Assembly: GCA_963760965.1 (NCBI GenBank) | Contig: CAVXEW010000006.1 | Coordinates: 62,001 to 126,000 of the forward strand | Origin: Pararhizobium_B sp963760965 | Lineage (GTDB): Bacteria; Pseudomonadota; Alphaproteobacteria; Rhizobiales; Rhizobiaceae | Length of the DNA: 64,000 nt | Direction of reading: 5' to 3' | Shown here: piece by piece, positions 26,671 through 36,062 of the stretch | How positions within the stretch are numbered: the stretch's first letter is position 1 | Layout of the letters: the number at the start of each line of letters is the position of its first letter | Notes under the pieces: model-generated | Told to the model about the DNA's origin: nothing | What the model saw: the letters and a program-made list of their open reading frames with translations, nothing else | Database searches by the model: none | Position numbers and translations under genes: made by a program

Positions 26671-27558
26671 ATGACAGTGCAATCGATGACCGGTTTCGCC
26701 CGGGTCGAAGGCGGTTCGGGCGACATCCGCTGGGTGTGGGAACTGCGTTCGGTGAACGGCAAGAGCCTGGACGTGCGCGCCCGCCTTCCCCAGGGGCTCG
26801 AGCGCTACGAGCCCGAGATCCGCCGGATGAGCGCGGCCGAGTTCAGGCGCGGCAACCTTCAGGTCGGGCTCTCGGTGTCCGGCGGCGGCTCCAACCTGAG
26901 GCCCGTTCTCGACGAGCGTGCGCTCGGCGAGATCCTCGAGATAGCGCGACGCATCGGCGAACGCATCGATGCGAAGGCTCCGAGCATCGATGGACTGCTC
27001 GGCATCCGGGGCGTACTCGACTTTCGCGAGCAGGAAAGCGACCCGGAAGACGTCGCCGCGCGCGACGCGGAATGCCTCGCCGACCTGTCCAGGGCGATCC
27101 GGGCGCTGAAGAAGATGCGCGAGGGGGAAGGCGCCGCGCTGCAGGCCGTCCTGGAGGGTCATGTAGATGCCATAGCGGCGCTGGTCGACGCGATCGAGGC
27201 CGATCCGTCGCGAGAGGCGGGAGCGATCCGGGCGCGCATCGCAGACCAGGTGGCCCAGCTCATGGACGCCTCCAGGGGGCTCGATCCCGCCAGGCTCCAC
27301 ATGGAGGCCGCGCTCCTCGCGACAAAGGCGGACCTGCGCGAGGAAATCGACCGCCTGCAGGCGCACGTCGCCGCGACCCGGGACCTGCTGGCGTCCGGCG
27401 GCCCGATCGGAAGGCGGCTCGACTTCCTGGCCCAGGAATTCAATCGCGAGGCGAACACGATCTGCTCGAAGTCGAACGCCGCCTCGATCACTGCGGCTGG
27501 TCTCGACCTGAAGGTGCTGATCGACCAGCTTCGCGAGCAGATACAGAATTTGGAGTGA
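26671..27558 (+). CDS. YicC/YloC family endoribonuclease
   Basis: A 295-residue protein with the YicC N-terminal domain (MTGFARVEG at 6-14; WELRSVNGKSLDVRARLP) and a C-terminal DUF1732 region containing FLAQEFNREANTICSKS. Family members have been reported to act as RNases (E. coli YicC, Bacillus YloC). It is 19 bases from mltG and 5 bases before gmk, so the three are surely cotranscribed; the yicC-gmk pairing is widespread. Confidence 0.93.
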   Translation: MTVQSMTGFARVEGGSGDIRWVWELRSVNGKSLDVRARLPQGLERYEPEIRRMSAAEFRRGNLQVGLSVSGGGSNLRPVLDERALGEILEIARRIGERIDAKAPSIDGLLGIRGVLDFREQESDPEDVAARDAECLADLSRAIRALKKMREGEGAALQAVLEGHVDAIAALVDAIEADPSREAGAIRARIADQVAQLMDASRGLDPARLHMEAALLATKADLREEIDRLQAHVAATRDLLASGGPIGRRLDFLAQEFNREANTICSKSNAASITAAGLDLKVLIDQLREQIQNLE

Positions 27559-27563
27559 CCACG

Positions 27564-28232
27564 ATGCCGAAGGCCGGTTCCGCAAGGATCGAGATCAGGC
27601 GCAGGGGCCTGATGCTGGTGTTGTCCTCGCCTTCCGGCGCCGGAAAGTCGACCATCGCGCGCGCCCTGCTCGAGAACGATCCGGACCTCGAGCTCTCGGT
27701 CAGCGTGACGACGCGCAAGCGCCGGCCGAGCGAGATCGAGGGCGTGCACTACCGCTTCGTCTCCATGCGAGAGTTCGAGCGCCTGCGCGATTCCGATTCC
27801 CTTCTCGAATGGGCGGAAGTGCATGGCAACTTCTACGGAACGCCGCGACAGGCCGTCGAGGACGCCATGGCCGAGGGCCGCGACATGCTCTTCGACATAG
27901 ACTGGCAGGGCGCACAGCAGCTCCAGGAAAAGATGCAGGCCGACGTGGTATCGATCTTCATCCTGCCGCCGACCGTCAGGGAACTGAGAGCGCGCCTGCA
28001 CCGCCGTGCCGAGGACAGCGCTGAAGTGATCTCCACCCGGCTCGCCAATGCCCGCGAGGAGATGCAGCACTGGCGTGAATACGACTACGTGATCGTCAAC
28101 GAGGATCTCGACCAGGCCTACCCGGCCGCGATGGCCATACTCCAGGCCGAGCGCCTTCGGCCCGACCGGCGCCAGGGCCTCTACGACTTCGTCGCGACCC
28201 TGCTCGAGGAGCCGGCCGACTTCAGGTCTTAG
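27564..28232 (+). CDS. gmk: guanylate kinase
   Basis: Phosphorylates GMP to GDP with ATP, linking purine synthesis to GTP and (p)ppGpp pools. The P-loop SPSGAGKST is at residues 22-30. The GMP-binding region follows (SVTTRKRRPSEIEGVHYRFVS; EWAEVHGNFYGTP). The ATG at 27564 gives 222 residues, normal for the family; the frame is open far upstream only as a shadow of yicC. The stop codon TAG overlaps the first bases of a Rhizobiales-type intergenic repeat. Confidence 0.96.
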   Translation: MPKAGSARIEIRRRGLMLVLSSPSGAGKSTIARALLENDPDLELSVSVTTRKRRPSEIEGVHYRFVSMREFERLRDSDSLLEWAEVHGNFYGTPRQAVEDAMAEGRDMLFDIDWQGAQQLQEKMQADVVSIFILPPTVRELRARLHRRAEDSAEVISTRLANAREEMQHWREYDYVIVNEDLDQAYPAAMAILQAERLRPDRRQGLYDFVATLLEEPADFRS

Positions 28233-28330
28233 AGCAATTCCAGCAAGAGCGTGAAACCGTTCTGCGTCCGGAATTGCGTAAAGACAAAGAGATAGCGCAT
28301 AGAAGACGTTTCTGTTTTCACCGGAAATGC
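28231..28330. repeat. Rhizobiales-type palindromic intergenic element
   Basis: Fills the 122-base gap between the convergent gmk and rsmA genes. It contains GCAATTCC (28234-28241) and its inverted copy GGAATTGC (28270-28277), followed by an AAAGACAAAGAGATAG stretch and a degenerate right arm. I recall nearly the same sequence (AGAGCAATTCC ... CCGGAATTGCGTAAA ... AAAGAGATAGAGC) scattered through intergenic DNA of Sinorhizobium, Agrobacterium and relatives. This copy looks decayed on the right. It may also act as the terminator for both genes. Confidence 0.65.
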
Positions 28331-28354
28331 TTCAGGCCCTGCACGGCCTCGTGC

Positions 28355-29194
28355 TCATGTCTCGAGCGCGTTCGCGATGGCGCAGAACTCCTCGACCGCA
28401 AGCGTCTCGGCGCGCCGGGTCGGGTCTATGCCCACGGCCCGGAGCAGGGCCTCGCCGCCGAGCGGCTTCAGGCTTTGGCGGAGCATCTTGCGGCGCTGCC
28501 CGAAGGCGGCCTGCGTGACCCGTCCGAGCGCTTCCGCCACGCAGGGGATCGGCCTCTCGCGCGGCACGATGTGCACGACCGACGAGGTCACCTTCGGCGG
28601 CGGCGTGAATGCCTGCGGCGGCACATCGAACATGATCCGCGCCGTCGTGCGCCAGCCCGCGAGCACTCCGAGACGGCCATAGGCGCCGGAGCCGGGGGCC
28701 GCGACGATGCGCTCGGCCACCTCGCGCTGGAACATCAGCGTCAGCGACGCGTAGAACGGCGGCCAGGGTTCCGCGAGCAGCCACTGCAGCAGCAATTGCG
28801 TACCGATATTGTAGGGCAGGTTGGCGACGATCCTGACCGGCTCGCCGTCCTGCGGCACTGCCTCCGGCACGAGCCGGAGCGCGTCGCCCTCGAGCACCTG
28901 CAGGCGTCCCGGATAATGCGCGCCAATCTCCTCGAGCGCGGGCAGGCATCGGAGATCGCGCTCGACAGCAATCACCCGGGGCGCGCCGAGGGCGAGCAGT
29001 GCCCGGGTCAGGCCGCCGGGGCCGGGACCGACCTCGACGACCGTCCCCCGCGAGAGGTCGCCGGCCGCCCGCGCCACCTTCTGCGTCAGGTTCAGGTCGA
29101 GGAGGAAGTTCTGGCCGAGCGCCTTTCGTGCGTCGATGCCGTGCCGGGCGATGACGTCGCGAAGCGGCGGCAGTCCGTCGAGCGAGGCGGTCAC
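28355..29194 (-). CDS. rsmA: 16S rRNA (adenine(1518)-N(6)/adenine(1519)-N(6))-dimethyltransferase
   Basis: Dimethylates two adjacent adenines near the 3' end of 16S rRNA (KsgA). The SAM-binding motif EVGPGPGGLT is at residues 54-63 and the catalytic NLPY at 125-128. It has 279 residues. The start is GTG at 29194, overlapping the pdxA stop by four bases (GTGA), so the pair is translationally coupled. Last gene of the lptF-lptG-lptD-surA-pdxA-rsmA run, the order seen in many proteobacteria. Confidence 0.96.
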   Translation of the reverse strand: MTASLDGLPPLRDVIARHGIDARKALGQNFLLDLNLTQKVARAAGDLSRGTVVEVGPGPGGLTRALLALGAPRVIAVERDLRCLPALEEIGAHYPGRLQVLEGDALRLVPEAVPQDGEPVRIVANLPYNIGTQLLLQWLLAEPWPPFYASLTLMFQREVAERIVAAPGSGAYGRLGVLAGWRTTARIMFDVPPQAFTPPPKVTSSVVHIVPRERPIPCVAEALGRVTQAAFGQRRKMLRQSLKPLGGEALLRAVGIDPTRRAETLAVEEFCAIANALET

Positions 29195-30237
29195 CGCCGC
29201 TCCGCCTGCCGGGCGGCGGGCCGTCGCTCCCGTTCGCGCTCTCCGAGACCGGCCGCCATGCGCAGCGCCGCCACGAGGCTGTCGGGCCGCGCGCTGCCCT
29301 TGCCGGCCAGCGCGAACGCGGTGCCGTGATCGGGCGAAGTGCGGATGAAGGGAAGCCCGAGGGTGACGTTGACGCTTTCGTCGAAACCGAGCGCCTTTGC
29401 CGGTATCAGGGCCTGGTCGTGGTACATGCAGATCGCCACGTCGTATTGGGCACGCGCCTCGTCATGGAACATCGTGTCGGCGGGCAGGGGGCCGAAAGCC
29501 TCGATGCCCTCGCTGCGGATCTGCTCGACGGCCGGCCGGACAATCGCGTCGTCCTCGCTTCCGAGCGCACCACCTTCGCCTGCATGCGGGTTGAGCCCGG
29601 AAACCGCCAGGCGGGGCCGGGGGATGCCGAAGCGTGAGGCGAGATCCGCGGCGACGATACGGCAGGTCCTCTCGACGAGGTCCCGGCTAAGCGCGCCCGG
29701 CACCGCGGCGAGCGGGATGTGGATGGTCACGGGCACCGCGCGCAATCGCGGCCCGGCGAGCATCATCACCGGCATCACCGAGCGACCCGTGGCGGTCGCC
29801 GCGAGCTCGGCCAGGAACTCCGTGTGCCCGGGAAACCGGAAGCCCGCCGCATAGAGAACGGACTTGGCGATCGGGTTCGTTACCGTCGCGCTGCAGGATC
29901 CCTCGAGCGAGAGTTCGACCGCCTGCTCGATCGCGGAAATGACCATGGCGGCGTTCGTCGGATCCGGCCTGCCCGCTTCGCAGCGCGCGGTCGTCCTGAT
30001 CGGCAGCACCGGCAGGGCTTCGCCGAAGACCTTTGCAGCGTCGGATGGAGAGGACTCGGCGATGGCGACGTCGAGACCGAGCATCGCGGCCCGCTCGGCC
30101 ATGAGTTCGGGATCGCCGACGAGAAGGAAGGGCGCAAGGGAGAGTTCCCTGCGCCGCATCCAGGAAAGCAGCGTGATGTCCGGCCCGATTCCGGCCGGTT
30201 CGCCCATCGTCAATGCGGGAACTGCGGTCACCGGCAA
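29191..30237 (-). CDS. pdxA: 4-hydroxythreonine-4-phosphate dehydrogenase
   Basis: NAD-dependent, metal-requiring oxidation and decarboxylation of 4-phosphohydroxythreonine in vitamin B6 synthesis. The N-terminal TMGEPAGIGPD, the NPIAK motif, HTEFL, and the late GLNPHAGEGG and CMYHDQALIPAK motifs are all present, including the metal-binding histidines. No ATG suits the N-terminus. The TTG at 30237, with GAGG about nine bases upstream, gives 348 residues; a GTG two codons later is the alternative. Coupled to rsmA by overlap. Confidence 0.93.
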   Translation of the reverse strand: MPVTAVPALTMGEPAGIGPDITLLSWMRRRELSLAPFLLVGDPELMAERAAMLGLDVAIAESSPSDAAKVFGEALPVLPIRTTARCEAGRPDPTNAAMVISAIEQAVELSLEGSCSATVTNPIAKSVLYAAGFRFPGHTEFLAELAATATGRSVMPVMMLAGPRLRAVPVTIHIPLAAVPGALSRDLVERTCRIVAADLASRFGIPRPRLAVSGLNPHAGEGGALGSEDDAIVRPAVEQIRSEGIEAFGPLPADTMFHDEARAQYDVAICMYHDQALIPAKALGFDESVNVTLGLPFIRTSPDHGTAFALAGKGSARPDSLVAALRMAAGLGERERERRPAARQAERR

Positions 30238-30341
30238 GCTCGCATCCTCGTTGTCTCCGTCGGTCCCTTGAATGCGCGCCGCGCCGCGCGGGCGCGATCC
30301 GACGCTCCTTCCCAGCCGGCCGCCGGAGTGCCAGCGGCCGC

Positions 30342-31283
30342 CTATTTGTAGGTTATGGTCGCGTGGTCGCGCAGCTGCGCCAGGATCTTTTCGCCCTGCG
30401 AGTCGCTGCCGTTGCCTCCGTCCTGCTTCTGCGAACTGAACACGGAGGCCGCCGCAGCGTCGTCGGAGACGTTCTTGGCAGAGCAGACGCCGATGAACTC
30501 GGCCCCCTGTTTGGTGATGTGGACCGGCGTCGCCTTTCCGGCCGGGGTCTTCTCGATGTCCGATTTCCACTCGGCCGGGAGCTGGGGCTGCAGGAAACGC
30601 CCGAGGTCGCGCACGGCAACGTCGTGCAGCTTGGCGGCGAAGTCGCGCGTCGTGCCACAGCTCTGGAAGCGCTGGCGCATCGCTTCGGCGTCGCGCTTGC
30701 GACGGGCGAGGATCGCCCCGCGCTTGCTGGCCGGCACGACGAAGATCACCTGCTGAAGGATGTATTCCGTCGTCGACGGCTTCTTCTTGCCCTTCTCCAG
30801 CATGTTGGCGACGAGCTCGTCGGAATGGCTGGCGCCTCCGCCCCCCTGGCTCTGGACCACGCGCGGCCAGCTCATCTGGATGGCGATGTAATGCTTGAAA
30901 TGCTTTGCCGTCACGCCCGCGCGGTCGAGGATGGCGGAGAGGCGGGACGTCGTCATGTGGTTGGACTTGGCGAAGCGGGCGAAGGCTGCGTCGACGTCGT
31001 TCGTGGAGACGGAGGCGTGCGCGCGGCTGATGGCGACCTCCTTGATCTTTTCGTCGATCAGCTGCTTGCGGGCCATCTCGCGCAGGTTGCCCTTCTTGTG
31101 CTGAAGCCGAAGGAAATTGATGCGATGGGAGATGTCGTAGCTGGTGATCGGCTGGCCGTCGACGACGATCTTGATCTCGTTCGCCGCTCTGGCGGGCGCG
31201 CTGGTCTGCGGGAGGACTGCGGCCGCAAGGAGAAGGGCGCAGCATGCCGAAACGACGCGCAGATTACCGATGCCTTTGATCAT
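30342..31283 (-). CDS. SurA-like periplasmic chaperone
   Basis: A 313-residue exported protein: a Sec signal peptide at 1-33 (ending APARA), then a SurA N-terminal domain with VVDGQPITSYDISHRINFL and RKQLIDEKI. A middle region at about 165-240 looks like a degenerate parvulin (PPIC) domain. It should escort outer-membrane proteins, including the LptD barrel encoded immediately upstream. It is shorter than E. coli SurA (428), having room for at most one parvulin domain, as is usual in alphaproteobacteria. It lies 122 bases after lptD and 104 before pdxA. Confidence 0.85.
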   Translation of the reverse strand: MIKGIGNLRVVSACCALLLAAAVLPQTSAPARAANEIKIVVDGQPITSYDISHRINFLRLQHKKGNLREMARKQLIDEKIKEVAISRAHASVSTNDVDAAFARFAKSNHMTTSRLSAILDRAGVTAKHFKHYIAIQMSWPRVVQSQGGGGASHSDELVANMLEKGKKKPSTTEYILQQVIFVVPASKRGAILARRKRDAEAMRQRFQSCGTTRDFAAKLHDVAVRDLGRFLQPQLPAEWKSDIEKTPAGKATPVHITKQGAEFIGVCSAKNVSDDAAAASVFSSQKQDGGNGSDSQGEKILAQLRDHATITYK

Positions 31284-31405
31284 GGCCTAACCTTCCTGAA
31301 CATCTTCGCCTGAGGAACGGTCGATCCCCGACTTCGTTCTTCGCAAATTTGGCATGTTGCGTAAATGGACGCCCCGTTTGGCAGAACCGTGACGGGACAT
31401 CTCGT

Positions 31406-33751
31406 CTAGTTCGTCTGGGTGAGCGTGTTGGATCCGAGCACCACGTCCCCGAGCGTCCTGAAGCTGAGGGTCGCGCCGATCGACCAGTCCGTGCCGGTGG
31501 TCAGGCTCGGATTCACGAGGTTCTTGGACTGCGCATAGACAAGGTTCAGGGCGAAGCACTCGTTGTTGAAGGCGAGGCCGAGCCCGTCGCGGCTGATGCC
31601 GTTGCGCTCGATGTCGTAGGTGACGTGGCCGAAGACCCGCCAGTTCTGGGCGAACTTGAGCGATGCCGTCGTGGTGATTTCCCGCTGGGTTCCGGTGCTG
31701 CCGTATTCCGGTTGGGGCGCGAGTTCCGAATAGCTCAGCGTCGTCGAGAAGCGCGAAGCGGAATAGCTGGCGTCGACGGCGGTCCGCTTCAGTTCGAGCG
31801 ACGACTTGTCGAAGCGCGCCTGCGCGTCGAGGCCGAAGCCGACCGGCAATGACATCCCCACCGAGCCGACATAGTCCGAGACCGCGGTTTCCAGTCCCGA
31901 ATCGTGCCCCGCATAGACGAGGTCGGGAGCGGCGAAGGAATTCCGGCCGGCAAGCTGGTAGGACTGGCCGAATGTGCTCTGGAGGGTGACGCCGTTGTCG
32001 AAGGATCCGGTGTAGCGCAGGCCGACATTGGCGCGGGTGCCGCCCTCGACGCGGTCGAAGCCGGAGAACTTGTCGCGGCTGAAGAGGTTGGTCGTGTCGA
32101 ATACGAAGCTCTGCGCGTCCTCGTTCGGCAGTCCGCCCGCCATCTGTTCGTTCGGGCGCACGAAGACCTGCGCGATCGGCTCGATCACGTGCGTGCTGTG
32201 CGCCGTGGCGGCGAGGATGGGATAGCGCGCCTCGATCCCGGCGGTCTCCATCGAGCGGGCGTAGGTGCCGCTGCCGGCGAAGCTGGCCGTCGCGGGCGCC
32301 AGGCCGGGATTGTCGACGCTGACGTCGAAGAGGTCGCCGCGCACGGCGAGGATCGGGGTCAGGAGCAGTCCCGGGCGGGTCGTCACGGTCCGCTTCCACT
32401 GGAGGTCGCCGCTCAGCCGGTTGTCGCTTCCGGAAAGACCGCGATAGCGGACGACGCCGTTGCTGTTGGCGTCCTTCGCCAGCGCACTGCGCGTCAGGCT
32501 CGTCTCGTTGGCCGTAAAGGTCAGCTGACCGCCCAGTACGGGCTCTTCCGGCGTGTAGTTGTAATCGATCACCGGCAGCACGAAGGGCTGCTGCCTCTCG
32601 AGCGTCTTGTAGTAGCCGGCATTCGCGTTGTCTGCCGGCTGTTCGTCGAAATGATAGGCGTGGAGGTCGAAGTAGTTGCGTCCCGACAGGCCGGTCAGGT
32701 GCGCCTCGGAAGTCACGATGCTGCTGTCGTACCCGGAGATGGTGTAGGTGCGGCCGAAATTGGCGTCGCTCTCCAGCATGACGTTCCAGCCGACGCTCCA
32801 GCGCGGATTGATGTCGAAATGCGCCTGGGAGGCCGCGAGGCCGCGAAACCTCTCCTGCCGGTCCGCGGTTGCAGCGCTAAAGGCGTTCGGGCTCGCCTGG
32901 TCGATGCCCGCCAGCGTCAGCCTGTGGAAACCGTTGCGGAACCGCTGGCGGAACTCAGCCTCCGCGAGGAAGCCCTGCTGCGTGTATCCCGTCCCGGTGA
33001 ACGTGGCGTCCATCGACGGGGAGATCACCTGGTAGTAGGGCACGGAAAGGCCGAAACCGAGCGTCTTCCTGAAGCCGAAGCCGGGCCGCAGGAAGCCCGA
33101 CTTCCGCTTCACCGTCTGGTCGGGCGCCGAGAAGTACGGGAAATATGCGACAGGCACGCCGAACATCTCGAAATGCGCGTCGCGCAGGCGAATCGTCTTG
33201 GTGTCGGAATCGTGGACGACGCGCCGCGCCTTGATCTGCCAGAACGGCGCCTTCTCGGGATGCTTCTTGCACGGCTCGCAGGCGGTGTAGACGCCGTTGT
33301 TGAACTGGGTCTCCGTGCCGCCGCGCCGTTCGGCGCTTTCGGCGACGATATGGGTGCGGTTCGTCGTGTCGATTCTCAGCGCGTTGACGAAGCCGTCGGA
33401 GAAATTGTCCGTCACGTCGAGCTTGTCGGCGAAGAGCTTGGTCCCGTCGGGATTGACCAGCTCGACTTCGCCGGACGCCTGCATCCGGCCGGTGTCCTGG
33501 TCGTATTCCACGCGCTTGGCGACGAGCCGGTAGCCGCCATACGCGATGCGCACGGCCCCCGTTGCGACAACCGTGTGCCGGCGGTCGTTGTAGACGAGCT
33601 TGTCGGCCGACAGCAGGAGCTTGGAACCGGCCGGCACGGACGCTCCGGCCGGCAGGCCCTCCGACTGCGCGAACGCGCCGCCGGACACGGCGCAGCACAA
33701 CGCCACGACGGCAATGCTTGCCCCGGCGCCGAGTGCCCTTCGCAGGGACAT
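31406..33751 (-). CDS. lptD: LPS-assembly protein LptD
   Basis: The outer-membrane translocon that inserts lipopolysaccharide into the outer leaflet. The 781-residue protein has a signal peptide (cleavage near GAFA, residue 27) and an OstA/LptA-like beta-jellyroll at about 40-200. A conserved CEPC pair lies near 158-161, followed by the 26-strand barrel domain to the C-terminus. The CxxC pair suggests a disulfide, though arranged unlike the four cysteines of E. coli LptD. It starts 26 bases after lptG, forming one unit for LPS transport. A longer in-frame opening exists upstream but is only the lptG shadow. Confidence 0.95.
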   Translation of the reverse strand: MSLRRALGAGASIAVVALCCAVSGGAFAQSEGLPAGASVPAGSKLLLSADKLVYNDRRHTVVATGAVRIAYGGYRLVAKRVEYDQDTGRMQASGEVELVNPDGTKLFADKLDVTDNFSDGFVNALRIDTTNRTHIVAESAERRGGTETQFNNGVYTACEPCKKHPEKAPFWQIKARRVVHDSDTKTIRLRDAHFEMFGVPVAYFPYFSAPDQTVKRKSGFLRPGFGFRKTLGFGLSVPYYQVISPSMDATFTGTGYTQQGFLAEAEFRQRFRNGFHRLTLAGIDQASPNAFSAATADRQERFRGLAASQAHFDINPRWSVGWNVMLESDANFGRTYTISGYDSSIVTSEAHLTGLSGRNYFDLHAYHFDEQPADNANAGYYKTLERQQPFVLPVIDYNYTPEEPVLGGQLTFTANETSLTRSALAKDANSNGVVRYRGLSGSDNRLSGDLQWKRTVTTRPGLLLTPILAVRGDLFDVSVDNPGLAPATASFAGSGTYARSMETAGIEARYPILAATAHSTHVIEPIAQVFVRPNEQMAGGLPNEDAQSFVFDTTNLFSRDKFSGFDRVEGGTRANVGLRYTGSFDNGVTLQSTFGQSYQLAGRNSFAAPDLVYAGHDSGLETAVSDYVGSVGMSLPVGFGLDAQARFDKSSLELKRTAVDASYSASRFSTTLSYSELAPQPEYGSTGTQREITTTASLKFAQNWRVFGHVTYDIERNGISRDGLGLAFNNECFALNLVYAQSKNLVNPSLTTGTDWSIGATLSFRTLGDVVLGSNTLTQTN

Positions 33752-33777
33752 GACTGTCCGCAGCCGATGGCCGACCA

Positions 33778-34866
33778 CTACCCATCCTCCTTGTGGAGCA
33801 GAACTGTTACCCCCAGCGCCATCGCGATCACGACCGGTATCCAGGCTGCGGCAATCGGCGGAATGATCCCCGCACCACCGAATGCCTTTATCAGCACGGA
33901 AACGACATAAAGCACGAAGCCGGCTACGATTCCACCCACAATAACCGATACAGACTGCCCCATCCGCGCAAATCTGAGAGAGACGACCGCCGCGATCAGC
34001 GTCATTGAAACGAAAAGGAAGGGAAGGGCGACAAGGGACTGGAACTGAACCGCAAACGTGTTGCCGCTCATGCCATAGGAGCGGGCGACGCGGATCTTGT
34101 GGGGAAGCTCGAAGAAGGGCACGGTCTTGGGATTGGAAAGCGACTCGCGGACGAATTCCGGCTCCAGGCTGGTCTTCACCTCGACTCTCTTCTGGTCGAC
34201 TTCCGGCTTGCCCGCGCGGAAGGTGCGCACGTTCTCCAGAATCCATTTTCCGTGCTCGAGGCGCGCGCTCCGGGCGTCCTGCCGCTCGACGACGTCGCCC
34301 TTGGGGTCGATCCGCAGGAACATGGCGTTGCCGAGCATCAGCCCGCCATTGGCGATGGATTCTGCCCCGATGATGGTCGTGCCTTCGCTCGTGCGCTGCC
34401 TCAGCCATGGAGGGCGCGATCCCCCGACGCTGTCGCTGTTCCTGAGCCCCGCGACCACCTCCTGGAGCTCCGCCATCCTGAGCGTGCGCGCGGCGATCGG
34501 GTTGACGACCGTGACGAGCAGCGCCCCGACGATGAAGCTGGCCAGCGCCAGCGGCATGAGGAACTGCCACGCGGACAGGCCGGTCGAGCGGGCGACGACG
34601 AGTTCGTTCCTCCGGTTCAGCCCGATCAGCGTCGCCATCGAGGCGAACAGGATGATGAAGGGAAACGTCGTCTCGATGATGCTCGGCATGCGCAACAGCG
34701 CGAGGTAGAGCGTGTCCAGCGTCGTGAACTTGGTGTCGTCCGGCAGCCGGCTCGAGACCTCCGTGAAGTCCACGACCACGACAAGCAGCAGGATTCCCAC
34801 CAGGAAGCGCAGGATCGTCGCGACCTGGCGCCGGAAGAAATAGCGAGAGATGGTGCCGGCGATCAT
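33778..34866 (-). CDS. lptG: LPS export ABC transporter permease LptG
   Basis: One of the two permeases that, with the LptB ATPase, extract LPS from the inner membrane. The 362-residue YjgP/YjgQ protein has membrane helices near 15-35, 60-85 and 100-120. A periplasmic jellyroll follows (about 130-270), and three C-terminal helices. The start ATG at 34866 overlaps the lptF stop by four bases (ATGA). The N-terminus MIAGTISRYFFRRQ is typical of LptG. Confidence 0.95.
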   Translation of the reverse strand: MIAGTISRYFFRRQVATILRFLVGILLLVVVVDFTEVSSRLPDDTKFTTLDTLYLALLRMPSIIETTFPFIILFASMATLIGLNRRNELVVARSTGLSAWQFLMPLALASFIVGALLVTVVNPIAARTLRMAELQEVVAGLRNSDSVGGSRPPWLRQRTSEGTTIIGAESIANGGLMLGNAMFLRIDPKGDVVERQDARSARLEHGKWILENVRTFRAGKPEVDQKRVEVKTSLEPEFVRESLSNPKTVPFFELPHKIRVARSYGMSGNTFAVQFQSLVALPFLFVSMTLIAAVVSLRFARMGQSVSVIVGGIVAGFVLYVVSVLIKAFGGAGIIPPIAAAWIPVVIAMALGVTVLLHKEDG

Positions 34867-36062
34867 GTCGGACCGCCATGGCGCCCGGGGAGCATCCTGC
34901 GCCCGGCCCGGCCGAGCGATCCCGTGGTGGCATGGAAGCCGTCGGTGATCGCGTCGAGCAGGCCTTGCGGCAAGGAGATCTGGCGTTCCATCAGGATGAG
35001 CGCGCCGTAGGAAAGGATGCCGAAGGCCGGCACCACGAAGGTCAGGATAGCGAAGATCAGGCTGCCGCCCAATTCGGGTTCCACATAGAAGCCCGCCGCC
35101 CTGTAGAACAGCGCGACCGCGAAGGCCATGATTTCGTACTGCGCCCGGCCGGTCCGGCTCGAATGGGCCTTCCCCATGAAGCTGATCGCGATCAGGCCGA
35201 AAAGGAGCGGGTACATCCACTCGCTGAAACGCTTGTAGATCTGCTCGACGAACAGGTCCGGCCGCGCCTTGTAGTAGGGATCGTTCGGATCCGGGCTGAA
35301 CAGGTAGGCCGTCGGATCCTCCTTGGGATAGTAGTGCGTGACGTGCGAATCGGCGGGAAACAGCGCGAGGTCCAGCGCGTAGGACTTGAACTTGATGATC
35401 GAGACCTTGCCGGTCTGCAGGTCCTTGTTCTGCGCCTGGCCGTCCTGCAGCACCAGCACCTGGTCCGAGCCGCTGCGAATCAGCTGGCCGCTCTTTGCGT
35501 AGTAGGCGAGGCTCTTCGTCTTGTCGCGATTGTCGGAAATGAAGATGCCGTGGAGTTCGCCGCCGCTGCCGACGCCGGAGACGTCGAAATAGACGCCGTC
35601 GTCGAGCCTGGTGAAGGTGCTCGTCTGGATGGCGCTCGACAGGAGGTCGCCGCTGGCGTTCGAGACGATGTTGCGCACCTGCCGGTTGGCGGCCGGTTCG
35701 ATGAAGTGGTTGGAATAGAGCGTGAAGACCGACATGCCGATCGCGATCAGCATGATCGGCAGCGCCACGACGCGCGGCGGCGCCCCCGCGCCCTCGATCA
35801 CCACCAGCTCGGAATCCTCGTTCATGCCGCTCAGCGTGTAGCCTGACGCGATGAGCAGCGCGAAGGGCATGACGATCACCATCACCTTCGGCATGAGCAT
35901 GAGGGCCAGCTTGGCGTAGGTCATCAGCGACTGGCCGGTCGAAGTCAGCAGGTTGACGTAGAGCAGGATCTGCGTCGTCATCGCCAGGATCGTCGTGACG
36001 ATCAGGATTCCCATGGCGAGGAGGAAGATGCGCCGGAATATGTAGCGTTCTATCTGGTTCAT
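34863..36062 (-). CDS. lptF: LPS export ABC transporter permease LptF
   Basis: The partner permease of LptG. The ATG at 36062 (MNQIERYIFRRIF) gives 399 residues, with three N-terminal helices, a periplasmic jellyroll at about 130-260 and three C-terminal helices. A short Arg/Gly-rich C-terminal tail follows. Frames further upstream are open but lack homology. First gene of the LPS assembly run, read from the 350-base divergent region shared with pepA; lptA, lptB and lptC are not in this window. Confidence 0.95.
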   Translation of the reverse strand: MNQIERYIFRRIFLLAMGILIVTTILAMTTQILLYVNLLTSTGQSLMTYAKLALMLMPKVMVIVMPFALLIASGYTLSGMNEDSELVVIEGAGAPPRVVALPIMLIAIGMSVFTLYSNHFIEPAANRQVRNIVSNASGDLLSSAIQTSTFTRLDDGVYFDVSGVGSGGELHGIFISDNRDKTKSLAYYAKSGQLIRSGSDQVLVLQDGQAQNKDLQTGKVSIIKFKSYALDLALFPADSHVTHYYPKEDPTAYLFSPDPNDPYYKARPDLFVEQIYKRFSEWMYPLLFGLIAISFMGKAHSSRTGRAQYEIMAFAVALFYRAAGFYVEPELGGSLIFAILTFVVPAFGILSYGALILMERQISLPQGLLDAITDGFHATTGSLGRAGRRMLPGRHGGPT

